A stretch of 42,909 nucleotides of DNA, from positions 1 through 42,909 of IMG/VR virus record IMGVR_UViG_3300034112_001744. One strand, written 5' to 3'. The notes beneath the pieces are model-generated. The model searched no databases. It was not told the DNA's origin and saw nothing but the letters and a program-made list of their open reading frames with translations. Below are positions 31,032 to 38,507 of the stretch, piece by piece. Within the stretch, counting starts at the first letter, position 1. Each line of letters starts with the position of its first letter. Both the position numbers and the translations under genes were made by a program. Origin of the DNA: a virus.

Positions 31032-32353
31032 ACCAAGAAAAACATGCAACGGTTGAGGAGCTACTGGCCGGGCTAAACAAACCCATGCCATACAGCGACG
31101 AAGCAGAACGCGGGGCGCTTTCGTGCTTCATGCAGGAGCCGCAACGGTTGATTACTTGCCTGCACGCCACGCCCCCGGCCCTGTTCTATCACGATGTCAG
31201 CCGGGAAATCTTCTGCACGATGGTTGACGAGGTGACGGCAGGGCGGCCCATTGATCCCATCTCCCTGACTCACCGGCTGCGGAATCTTGGCCGTTTGGAG
31301 TTCGTGGGCGGGGCTGCGGCTGTCTCGGACGTTTACACCTTCGTCCCGATTCCGTCGCACTTTCACCACTACCTGACCGTGTTGCGCGAGCTTTACGGGC
31401 AGCGAAAACACATCGAGGCCCACGCCCGAAGCCTGAATTTCCTGTTCCAAGCCCGTGACGGCGAGGTGGCCGAAACGCTCGACACCATCAAAGGACTCAT
31501 GGAAGAGGCAGGAAAGATGCCCGGCCAGCTACTCAAGAGCGTGTCACTACGCGAGGCCATCGACCCGCTCTTGGCTGAAATCCAGATTCGGGCCGAGAAT
31601 CCTGGCCGCCTTCCTGGCATCCGCACCGGGTTTCCGACTATCGACAAGCACACGGGCGGCATGATGCCTGGGCAAGTTTGGGTTTTCGCCGGGGAGCCGG
31701 GAGACGGCAAATCGACCATCATCCAAAACTGCGCCGAGAACGCCGCCGAAGACGGGCACAAGGTTCGGTGGTATCCGCTGGAGATGCCGCACAATGAGCA
31801 ATCCTTGCGCCTGCTGGCCTCTCACGCTCGCGTTGATAACGGCAATCTCTACCGGGGCGACCTGACAAACGGTGAGATGATGTCGCTAACGGCCTCCTGC
31901 GCGAAGATTCGCCAAAGATCGACCATTGAGCTTGTGGATGTTGAGGACGCTAGCGCGACCGACATTTTCGCCGACATTGAGCGAAGCGACGCCGCCGTGG
32001 TGGTGGTGGACTACTTGCAACTCATGGAGGATACCAGCGCCCGGAAGTCCGACACGCGGGAGGGCGTTTTGGCCTCAATCAGTCGCCGTCAGAAGCGTTT
32101 GGCTCGCCGGACAGGGAAAGTCATCCTGACAGCCTCGCAGCTCAACGACAGCGGCAAACTCCGCGAAAGCCGGGCCATCGGACAGGACGCCGACAAGGTT
32201 ATGATGCTCAAGAAGTTCGCCGATGAGGACTCGGAAACCGGCTTTAACGACGAGAAGCGCAATCTCTGGTGCGAGAAGAACCGGGGCGGGAAGCGTCATT
32301 GGGAGCTTCCGCTTTTGTTCCTTGGCTCAATCTTTCAATTCCGCGAACCATGA
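31022..32353 (+). CDS. dnaB: DnaB-type replicative helicase
   Basis: 443 residues (ATG 31028, in the ATGA overlap, is an alternative start). The N-terminal DnaB domain (SDEAERGALSCFMQEPQRLI) precedes the RecA-like domain. Walker A is AGEPGDGKST (223-232), the Walker B Asp is D330 in AVVVVDYLQLM, and the arginine-finger region is SQLNDSGKLRESRAIGQDAD. It unwinds the replication fork. The DUF1376 protein upstream is its probable loader. Confidence 0.93.
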
Positions 32354-32529
32354 ACTTCATTCCTCGTCCACTTGTCCAGCCGGAGCCTCCAGACATTGCC
32401 GCGCAACTGGAGGCCAAAATCGCCGCCATGCTTGCCATTCCACCAATCGAGCCTCCGCCGAAAAAGGAGCGAAAGCCACGTTTCCGCAACGGCATGGCTG
32501 CAATCGCAGAATGGGAGGAAGCACCATGA
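32350..32529 (+). CDS. 59-residue Pro-rich protein
   Basis: From ATG 32350, overlapping the dnaB stop. MNFIPRPLVQPEPPDIAAQL continues into a helix, then IEPPPKKERKPRFRN. Starts and ends in ATGA overlaps, which supports it. Function unknown; it may bind DnaB. Confidence 0.55.
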   Translation: MNFIPRPLVQPEPPDIAAQLEAKIAAMLAIPPIEPPPKKERKPRFRNGMAAIAEWEEAP

Positions 32530-32897
32530 TCTCCCCACCCCAAGCTGCCACCAGTGACATTGTTCGGCGGTTGCATTCGTTTCCCGTTGGCGGAGACGAG
32601 CCACTGCATATTTGCAGTCCTGCTTGCTGGTGCTACCCCGTGCGAGACAAGGAGCAGCCGCTACTGTGGATACACAACGCCAGCGACTGCCGAGAGGCAA
32701 AAGAACGAGCAGGTCGCACCGACTTGTTGGCGGCTGATTCCCTTTGGGTGCTAGCATTTGAAAACGTGGAGCCGGTCTGTCGAAGGTGCGGCAATCGAGG
32801 GCAAATAGTCGTCCTGGGATTTGTCGTCGATTGTCCAGAGTGCGTTACGCAGAACGATCAAACTGTGCCGACCGAGGGAGGCGAAGAAAAACCATGA
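32526..32897 (+). CDS. Zinc-ribbon phage protein
   Basis: 123 residues from ATG 32526. C-terminal CRRCGNRGQIVVLGFVVDCP followed by EC is a four-Cys ribbon. The middle (HNASDCREAKERAGRTDLLA) is helical. GGAGG 7 bp upstream of the ATG is a Shine-Dalgarno-like site. Confidence 0.65.
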   Translation: MISPPQAATSDIVRRLHSFPVGGDEPLHICSPACWCYPVRDKEQPLLWIHNASDCREAKERAGRTDLLAADSLWVLAFENVEPVCRRCGNRGQIVVLGFVVDCPECVTQNDQTVPTEGGEEKP

Positions 32898-33184
32898 ATA
32901 ACACGATCAAACAGACCCGCCGACCGAAGGTTGGCACCAGTGGGTGTTCTGCCTTGGAGTCGGCCATAATCGCACTGCTTTCTGACGGACGAGAAAGGAG
33001 CACTGCCGAAGTAGGTAGTGAGTGCGTCAAGTTCAGCAATGGGAATGCGAGTAACCCCGGAACGCTAGCGGCTGCCGCTTGCCTGCGACGCATGGAGAAA
33101 AAAGGGATTGCTAAGTCACGGCGCGACGTTGGGCCAACCCACTACCGCACGCAATGGAGGCAGAACACCCAGCTCGGCAACTAG
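32894..33184 (+). CDS. Small winged-helix protein
   Basis: 96 residues from ATG 32894 (ATGA overlap). SALESAIIALLSDGRERSTA, then LAAAACLRRMEKKGIAKSRR, reads as a winged helix-turn-helix, so a DNA-binding regulator is likely. It is the last rightward gene of the replication block. Confidence 0.62.
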   Translation: MNNTIKQTRRPKVGTSGCSALESAIIALLSDGRERSTAEVGSECVKFSNGNASNPGTLAAAACLRRMEKKGIAKSRRDVGPTHYRTQWRQNTQLGN

Positions 33185-33231
33185 CGAGCCTTGGCGAGTC
33201 TGTTTGCCGCAGCGCCACGGTTCGACGCAAA

Positions 33232-33259
33232 AAGCCCCCGCCAGCTACGGCGAGGGCTT
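33232..33259 (-). terminator. Terminator between convergent operons
   Basis: 11-bp stem, arms 33232-33242 and 33249-33259, with a 6-nt loop and one mismatch that is a G-U pair on the minus strand. A run of five T follows on the minus strand. It ends the leftward operon from 34600 and may also stop rightward readthrough. Confidence 0.75.
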
Positions 33260-33272
33260 CGATGTGCGCGGG

Positions 33273-33428
33273 TTAGGCTTTGGCTTTCTTTTTAGCCCAC
33301 CTCGCCTGGACAGCCTTCCGCATCGCAGCCGAGCGGTCAGCCTTTGAGACGCCAGACCATCGAGCTTTCCCGCCGTTTCGCTGCATGTCGGAGGTTGGGT
33401 GGCCGCATTTGGGGCAGGTGGCACTCAT
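33273..33428 (-). CDS. 51-residue zinc-finger and basic-tail protein
   Basis: MSATCPKCGHPTSDMQRNGG has one visible Cys pair and possible His ligand, then GKARWSGVSKADR and a basic end KAVQARWAKKKAKA. The ATG overlaps the stop of the next upstream gene (ATGA). Short basic proteins of this kind usually bind nucleic acid. Confidence 0.62.
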   Translation of the reverse strand: MSATCPKCGHPTSDMQRNGGKARWSGVSKADRSAAMRKAVQARWAKKKAKA

Positions 33429-33652
33429 CGGGCGGCAATGAGGTAAGCAGCCAGCACAGCCGCATTGATGATGACAAACGCGACGAACAGCCGGACAGCC
33501 CAGCGCGGCGGTTCTTCGTCGGAGCGGCGGCAGACAAACAGCGGCGGGGCAGGCTCGAATAGTTTGCAGTCGGGCGAGAGGCTGGATTTAAGGTCCACAA
33601 GTCGAGCCGTAAGGTCGATGTGGCGGAGCTGGTCAGGTGGGAGGGTGGTCAT
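33425..33652 (-). CDS. Small membrane protein
   Basis: 75 residues. A polar N-terminal half with PPDQLRHIDLTARLVDLKSS precedes one C-terminal membrane helix (WAVRLFVAFVIINAAVLAAY). This is a tail-anchored layout. Function unknown; superinfection exclusion or lysis control are possible. Confidence 0.6.
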   Translation of the reverse strand: MTTLPPDQLRHIDLTARLVDLKSSLSPDCKLFEPAPPLFVCRRSDEEPPRWAVRLFVAFVIINAAVLAAYLIAAR

Positions 33653-33664
33653 GGCAGTTTGAGG

Positions 33665-33811
33665 TTAGGCGTTTTGTAGGATTTCTTCGACTTGGAGCAG
33701 CTTGGAGCCGGGCCGGTCCCAGCCGCGCCAGATGTGGGCAGCATTGGGAGCCGGGATCGTGAACCAGTAGGTGCGCGAGTCGATGGAGTAGGTGACGGAG
33801 TAGCGGGGCAT
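33665..33811 (-). CDS. 48-residue phage protein
   Basis: From ATG 33811: PRYSVTYSIDSRTYWFTIPA then NAAHIWRGWDRPGSKLLQVE. Compact beta-then-helix layout seen in other phage small proteins. Function unknown. The extension to 33853 is not needed. Confidence 0.6.
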   Translation of the reverse strand: MPRYSVTYSIDSRTYWFTIPAPNAAHIWRGWDRPGSKLLQVEEILQNA

Positions 33812-33816
33812 GGCGG

Positions 33817-34152
33817 TTAAATGTTGCGGTTGTGACCTTCGATGACAGCCCAAAGGCCAGATTTGAGGCGGCGAACGTGATTAACGCGGCTTTGCCAGTG
33901 GCCGCAGCAATCGTGCTCACAGCGGCACGAATGGCGCATCGTGTCCCGAATCGCTTTAGCGATGGTGTCAGTAGGCTCCTGAGAGGTCACAAGTAGGACG
34001 GAAAAGGTGCGCTTGCTTTCCCCATCGCTTTTCCCGTGGGGTTTACTGGTAAGCACGCGAGCAGTGCCGACGTGTTCGTGGTTGTTCAAATACGCCCAGG
34101 CGTCATTGTAGCGGTGCGAAGTCTGGCGTTCGAGTTGGATGCGGTCTTGCAT
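33817..34152 (-). CDS. Phage protein with Cys/His cluster, unknown
   Basis: 111 residues from ATG 34152. A beta-rich N-terminal part (RTFSVLLVTSQEPTDTIAKA) is followed by RHSCRCEHDCCGHWQSR, a likely metal site, and a hydrophobic end. AACGAAC lies just before the ATG. Confidence 0.6.
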   Translation of the reverse strand: MQDRIQLERQTSHRYNDAWAYLNNHEHVGTARVLTSKPHGKSDGESKRTFSVLLVTSQEPTDTIAKAIRDTMRHSCRCEHDCCGHWQSRVNHVRRLKSGLWAVIEGHNRNI

Positions 34153-34207
34153 GGTGTTCGTTGGTGAGGTGTTGCCCGCGTGAAGGATGCGCGGCCCCCG
34201 TGAATGG

Positions 34208-34600
34208 TTACTGCGGATCGCGCCAGCCGTTCGGGTCAGAAAGCGCCACGAACTCGGCAAATGTCACGGTGGCGATAACTGCGCCCTCGTGCTCGTCGGA
34301 ATTGCCATCAAAGGCGCATGCCGTGACGGTGCCTGCCTTGTAATCGACGACAAGCAGGTTGTGCTCGTTGTCATCCGGCGAGAAGCCAAGGCCCCAGCCA
34401 GTTTCCTCATCGCGTCCGCCAGCGGTCACTTGATCCACAAGGATGCGGGTAAAGTAACTCCAGTCACCTTTGCGCGGCATGGCTGCCTTGAGGGCGGATT
34501 GCAGCAATGTAGGCAGTTCGCTACCGCTCCAATGCGAGTAAATGTAAAGGGCGGGTTTGTCGGACTCGATCTTGAGTTTGATGTTAGCTCTGTCTCCCAT
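34208..34600 (-). CDS. GDRAN-family phage protein
   Basis: 130 residues. MGDRANIKLKI, IYSHWSGSELPTLLQSAL and YFTRILVDQVTAGGRDEETG follow a family widely found in phages (GDRAN... HW.G.ELP... YxTRI...), function unknown. First gene of the third leftward operon, with AACGACC 7 bp upstream and a promoter and operator-like site further up. Confidence 0.75.
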   Translation of the reverse strand: MGDRANIKLKIESDKPALYIYSHWSGSELPTLLQSALKAAMPRKGDWSYFTRILVDQVTAGGRDEETGWGLGFSPDDNEHNLLVVDYKAGTVTACAFDGNSDEHEGAVIATVTFAEFVALSDPNGWRDPQ

Positions 34601-34607
34601 AGTGTTA

Positions 34608-34614
34608 GGTCGTT
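34608..34614 (-). promoter_or_regulatory. AACGACC start-proximal motif
   Basis: Seven bases before the ATG at 34600. Confidence 0.35.
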
Positions 34615-34630
34615 AGTTTGTTGATGTTGC

Positions 34631-34677
34631 GCTCATTGTGAGCACGGACAGCATACAAGCAAGCTCGTATCACGCAA
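34631..34677 (-). promoter_or_regulatory. Leftward promoter with overlapping operator-like palindrome
   Basis: Minus-strand TTGCGT (34677-34672) and TATGCT (34655-34650) are 16 bp apart. The palindrome GCTCA-TTG-TGAGC (34631-34643) covers the expected start point near 34643. GCTCATTGTGAGCACG (34631-34646) is the second copy of the element at 7197-7212. Confidence 0.4.
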
Positions 34678-34745
34678 ATGGAATTTTGCAGAAATGGAGA
34701 AATAATTCCCGCTTGCCTCTTTCAGGCTCGGATGAACAGTGCCTA

Positions 34746-35210
34746 ATGCCAGCACTGGAAAACCCGAAATATGAAGCATTTGCGCAGGACGTGGCCCTCA
34801 ACGTGCCCGCTGCCCAGGCGTATCGTGCTCATGTTGCCAAGGACCCAAACGGGTCCGCGTTGTCGATTGATCCAAAGGCGTCCAAACTTGCCGGAGATAG
34901 CAAGGTAAAGGCAAGGATTGAAGAATTGCGGGGCAAGGTAGCGGCAGCGGCGGACAAGAAATTCGACCTCACGAAGGAGAAATGGCTTAACCGCCTTGTG
35001 ACAATCGCTGACAAAGCCGAGAATGCGGAGGACTTTTCAGCCGCTCAGAACGCTCTCGACAAGGTGGGCAAAGCCTCCGCGTGGTATGCGCCGGAAGAGG
35101 TCAACGTCATGGTGGGCTATGAACCGCCCAAGAAGGCCATGGAGCGGCTACTTGGTAAGGGTGTGGACCTCGCGAGCATCCTAAAACTAGCAGGCGTCAC
35201 GACCGCATGA
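34746..35210 (+). CDS. terS: Terminase small subunit
   Basis: 154 residues from ATG 34746. The upstream GTG at 34638 would add 36 residues that do not resemble the family. MPALENPKYEAFAQDVALNV, then PAAQAYRAHV and a DNA-binding helix-turn-helix-like start (SKVKARIEELRGKVAAAADK), fits small terminases, which recognise the packaging site. A 4-bp overlap with the large subunit gene supports the call. Confidence 0.8.
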   Translation: MPALENPKYEAFAQDVALNVPAAQAYRAHVAKDPNGSALSIDPKASKLAGDSKVKARIEELRGKVAAAADKKFDLTKEKWLNRLVTIADKAENAEDFSAAQNALDKVGKASAWYAPEEVNVMVGYEPPKKAMERLLGKGVDLASILKLAGVTTA

Positions 35211-37033
35211 GCGACAAAGCACAGCAAGAGGAAGTCGAGCGCATTCACATCGCGGCTGGAAGGCATTCGTTTCGCTACTGGTGGCAAGGATGCTGCCGAA
35301 TCCCCCTGAAAAACGCTTTCGGCGAGGACGGAAACCTCGATTTCCCGGTGATGACGCCGCTCCAGGACAGGCTCGAAACCGCGCTGGAGCAGCAGCAGGC
35401 CGACAAGGTGCCGATGCGAACGCTGGCCGTGAAGGTCCGGCAGGATGGCTCCAGCCGCTACCACATGAACCGGGCCTACTGGATGGGCCGAAACTACCCT
35501 ATCGAGGTCGCCATCATCGGGGATGACCTCAAGACAACGCCGCGCCTCCTGAACATGTGGGAAATTGCCCACAAAGAGGATAAGTTTGGGGATCACAGGT
35601 GGGGGAATAAAGTCTCGTGCGACGGCTTCCCGCGCAAATTCGGTCACGGAACACAGCTTTGGGAGGAAACAGCGAACGATCCCCGCGCAGGCCAGGGCGG
35701 AACGCCGCAGGTGCTCATCTCGTCGGAAACGGCGCACTACAAGAGCAAGGGGCAAAGCACAGGCGAGGCGGTATTCCAGTCCATCGCCAACTCGGTGCCG
35801 GACCTTCCGGGAACGTGGATCGCTCTTGAATCCACCGCGAACGGGAAGCAGGGCGTGTATTACAAGACCTACCAGAAGGCTGTCACACTGGCGCAATGGG
35901 TGAGCGGGTTACGCGGAAACGGTTACATCAAGTGCTTTGCGGCGTGGTTTGAGAACGCCGATTACGACGACACCAAGCGCATCACTCAACGCGAGGCCGG
36001 AATGATTCTCGACAGCCTGACAGAACGGGAAACGCGGCTGATTGAGAAGTATGGACCAGTCAAGATCACGCCGGGACGGTTGGCGTGGAGGCGACGGAAG
36101 CTCATCGAGCCGAATTTCAGCGGCGATGAAGACAAATTCGATCAAGAATACCCCTCTGACATGGACATCGCTTTCGTTTCGTCCGGCGTCCAGGTGTTCG
36201 ACCCTGACGGCGTGGAGGCCCTGAAACGGCAGAGTGAGAACGATCTGCCGACAACGGGGCGCTTCCAAAATGGCATTTGGACAGAAACCAGTATCACCGA
36301 GGCCACGTTCAGGCTTTGGGAGCGCCCGATGGTGGGCAGAAGCTACCTCATCGCCGCCGACTTCATGGAGGGTGAGCAGTCCGCAGGCAAGAAAGAGCAG
36401 GACTGCCACGCCGTAGCGGTCTGGCGTGCTCCATTTGTGGACGAAAACGGGCGGCACCACAGGGCTAAGATGGTCTGCGCCATCCGCCCCGAGTGCCGCG
36501 TCAATATCGACATCCTCGCTGACTGGATCGGCGAGCTTTACCGCTGGTACGGCGAATGTCTCGTCGTGCCGGAGGTCAACAGCGCCTTCGGGATCATCGC
36601 CCTACTGGAAACCAAGGGCGTCCAGAACGTGTTTCAGCGCGAGCAGAGCATGGAAGAGCGCCGGGTGGGTGAGGGTAAGCAGGTCCGCAAACGTGGATTC
36701 CTGACCAACGAGCGAACCCGTGAGCAGATGATTTCCAACGCTCAGATGTATGTGCGTGAGCAGGAATTTGAAGCCCCGTGTCCGCGATTGGTTGAGGAAT
36801 ACGCCAATTTCATCACGCTCGCATCAGGCCGAAAAGAGGCCGCTGGCGGGTATCACGATGACTGGGTGATGATGAGCGTTATAGCCCTCTTGTGCATGCC
36901 AGCCGCTACCCGGATGACGCGAAACACGCCGGTTGTGATCCGCCAAGACGGCGTTTCCGGCGTAAACGACTTTTTCGCGGGCGGTTCACGCGGGATGTTT
37001 GACAACGGGAGCGGTAGAAGCATGTTGTCCTGA
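35207..37033 (+). CDS. terL: Terminase large subunit
   Basis: 608 residues. The ATPase part has KVRQDGSSRYHMNRA (76-90) at the P-loop position, QVLISSETAHY as Walker B (168-178) and ALESTANG as the coupling motif (206-213). FDQEYPSDMDIAFVSSG (311-327) links to the nuclease part, with IAADFMEGE (D385), VPEVNSAFG (E456) and HDDW (D551/D552) as metal ligands. It pumps and cuts DNA at the portal. The P-loop lacks the usual G-K-S/T, as in some other terminases. Confidence 0.93.
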   Translation: MSDKAQQEEVERIHIAAGRHSFRYWWQGCCRIPLKNAFGEDGNLDFPVMTPLQDRLETALEQQQADKVPMRTLAVKVRQDGSSRYHMNRAYWMGRNYPIEVAIIGDDLKTTPRLLNMWEIAHKEDKFGDHRWGNKVSCDGFPRKFGHGTQLWEETANDPRAGQGGTPQVLISSETAHYKSKGQSTGEAVFQSIANSVPDLPGTWIALESTANGKQGVYYKTYQKAVTLAQWVSGLRGNGYIKCFAAWFENADYDDTKRITQREAGMILDSLTERETRLIEKYGPVKITPGRLAWRRRKLIEPNFSGDEDKFDQEYPSDMDIAFVSSGVQVFDPDGVEALKRQSENDLPTTGRFQNGIWTETSITEATFRLWERPMVGRSYLIAADFMEGEQSAGKKEQDCHAVAVWRAPFVDENGRHHRAKMVCAIRPECRVNIDILADWIGELYRWYGECLVVPEVNSAFGIIALLETKGVQNVFQREQSMEERRVGEGKQVRKRGFLTNERTREQMISNAQMYVREQEFEAPCPRLVEEYANFITLASGRKEAAGGYHDDWVMMSVIALLCMPAATRMTRNTPVVIRQDGVSGVNDFFAGGSRGMFDNGSGRSMLS

Positions 37034-37063
37034 ACACTGCTCAAACCTTCACCGCTGCTTTTT

Positions 37064-37528
37064 ATGCCCATCCAAGGTCAATACGCCATGCCCGCCTATC
37101 AACCGGCCTCGTTTCAGCCCTACAACGACACGCGGCTAGCCCAATGGCAGGCCGGGTCCGCTGCAATGGCTGACACGCGCCGGAAAACGTCACTGGCCGC
37201 GATTGATGCCAGCATCGACGCCTCCGCCCAAGATGAGCTTGCCCGGCGCAACGAGGCTACAGCCATGCGCCAGAACCAAAACGCGATGCTGAACCGCGAA
37301 GGAACGCGAGCAGGTGGTGGTCGTTATCGTCGCCGTGGCCTGTTTTCGCCCGGTGGAAGCGGTCTGGATGCCGCGAACTCCAAAGCGCGAGTCGAAGCCC
37401 GCAAAAAGGCTGCCTACACCGCCTTCGATGCCGACGAGGCCAAAAAGCAGGAGATGGAAGCGAAGGCGGCCAATGCCTCCTTTGCCAACCGCGAGATTGG
37501 TTTCCGTAACGGTGTCCTCTACCTCTAA
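37064..37528 (+). CDS. Low-complexity virion-type protein
   Basis: 154 residues, rich in Ala, Arg, Gln and Asp. The N-terminus is Tyr/Gln/Pro-rich (QYAMPAYQPASFQPYNDTRL), then helical with a basic Gly/Arg patch (GGGRYRRRGLFSPGG). Placed between terminase and giant protein, it may be an internal or ejected head protein. Confidence 0.6.
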   Translation: MPIQGQYAMPAYQPASFQPYNDTRLAQWQAGSAAMADTRRKTSLAAIDASIDASAQDELARRNEATAMRQNQNAMLNREGTRAGGGRYRRRGLFSPGGSGLDAANSKARVEARKKAAYTAFDADEAKKQEMEAKAANASFANREIGFRNGVLYL

Positions 37529-37533
37529 TCACC

Positions 37534-38409
37534 ATGCCACAGCCACGCCAACTCCAGCAATACCAGCGCCTCAACGCATTCGGAGAGCCGTTTCGCGGAA
37601 GCAAGATCGGCGGCGTGAAAGCCCGGCGTTACATGGGCGGACCTTCGCAGGGTCCACTCTCGGAGCGTCGTTACAACATGCGCGAAGAGGCTGAAAAAGA
37701 GGCAATTCGCCAAGATCGTGCCGAGCAGGAATCCGCAGCCGCACGCGGTATGGCCGCAGCGGGAGGTGGAGCGAGTCAATCGCAGCCATCCGCGCCAAAA
37801 CGCCAAGGCCAACTCGTCCCAACCGCAGGAGGTGGCAGCAAATGGGCATCCGGCGCAGAGCTGGACGCTATGGACCGCGCTAAAGCTCAAGCTCGCAGGC
37901 AGGCCCGTAGGACAATGGATATGTCAGCCAAAAACGCCGCAAGTGTTGCCGCGTTTGGCACTGGCAAGCCTCCTGCTCCAATGAGTGCCGCCGAGGCTGC
38001 CGCCGCTGATCGGGCTAAAGCTCGTGCTCGCTATGAAGCCGAGAAATCTGGCAATGCGCCCGCCATGCCGGAGAAAAAGCCCGAAATGCGCAAGGAGGAC
38101 GCGATGCCAGCCGCGACACACTCGTCACCCGTTCGCACTCCAACACCAAAGCCAAAACCAGCCAGCAAACCGGAGCCAAAGCTGGTCGCTCCGCATCTGC
38201 TTTTCACGGATCGAGCCAAGCCGGAGCCTACACCAGCGCCTAAAACGCGAGCGATTGATTCCTATGTGAGCAATCCAGCTAACCGTTCTGTGATGACCGG
38301 CAAAAGCCGCGCTCAAGAACTCGCCGAAGAAGCCGCAGACAAGCGGAAAAAAGATCGCGAAATGATGTTCAGGCCAAAGTACATGCCGAACAAGTCTCGC
38401 GGCTTCTAA
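37534..38409 (+). CDS. Basic Ala/Lys/Pro-rich protein, probable internal virion protein
   Basis: 291 residues. Gln/Arg-rich N-terminus, coiled-coil stretches (EAEKEAIRQDRAEQESAAAR; AAEAAAADRAKARARYEAEK) and a Lys/Pro linker (PTPKPKPASKPEPK). Strongly basic, so it could accompany packaged DNA. No family assigned. AEEAADKRKKDREMMFRPKY closes the protein. Confidence 0.6.
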   Translation: MPQPRQLQQYQRLNAFGEPFRGSKIGGVKARRYMGGPSQGPLSERRYNMREEAEKEAIRQDRAEQESAAARGMAAAGGGASQSQPSAPKRQGQLVPTAGGGSKWASGAELDAMDRAKAQARRQARRTMDMSAKNAASVAAFGTGKPPAPMSAAEAAAADRAKARARYEAEKSGNAPAMPEKKPEMRKEDAMPAATHSSPVRTPTPKPKPASKPEPKLVAPHLLFTDRAKPEPTPAPKTRAIDSYVSNPANRSVMTGKSRAQELAEEAADKRKKDREMMFRPKYMPNKSRGF

Positions 38410-38423
38410 TCCTTCAACCGCCC

Positions 38424-38443
38424 GTGTGAGCGTCTAGTCACAC
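38424..38443 (+). repeat. Small hairpin before the giant gene
   Basis: GTGTGA and TCACAC pair around an 8-nt loop, in the 98-bp gap before ATG 38508. No T-run follows. It may be an mRNA element. Confidence 0.4.
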
Positions 38444-38507
38444 AACCAGCGAGGCAGGCCAAGGCCGCTGCGATGGATCACGATCCCTTTCAGCCAGCAT
38501 TACCACC

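Noticed and set aside
34638-34745. Upstream GTG start extending the small terminase by 36 residues
   Set aside because: The extension lies over the operator-like palindrome and does not resemble small terminases; ATG 34746 starts the family-like part.
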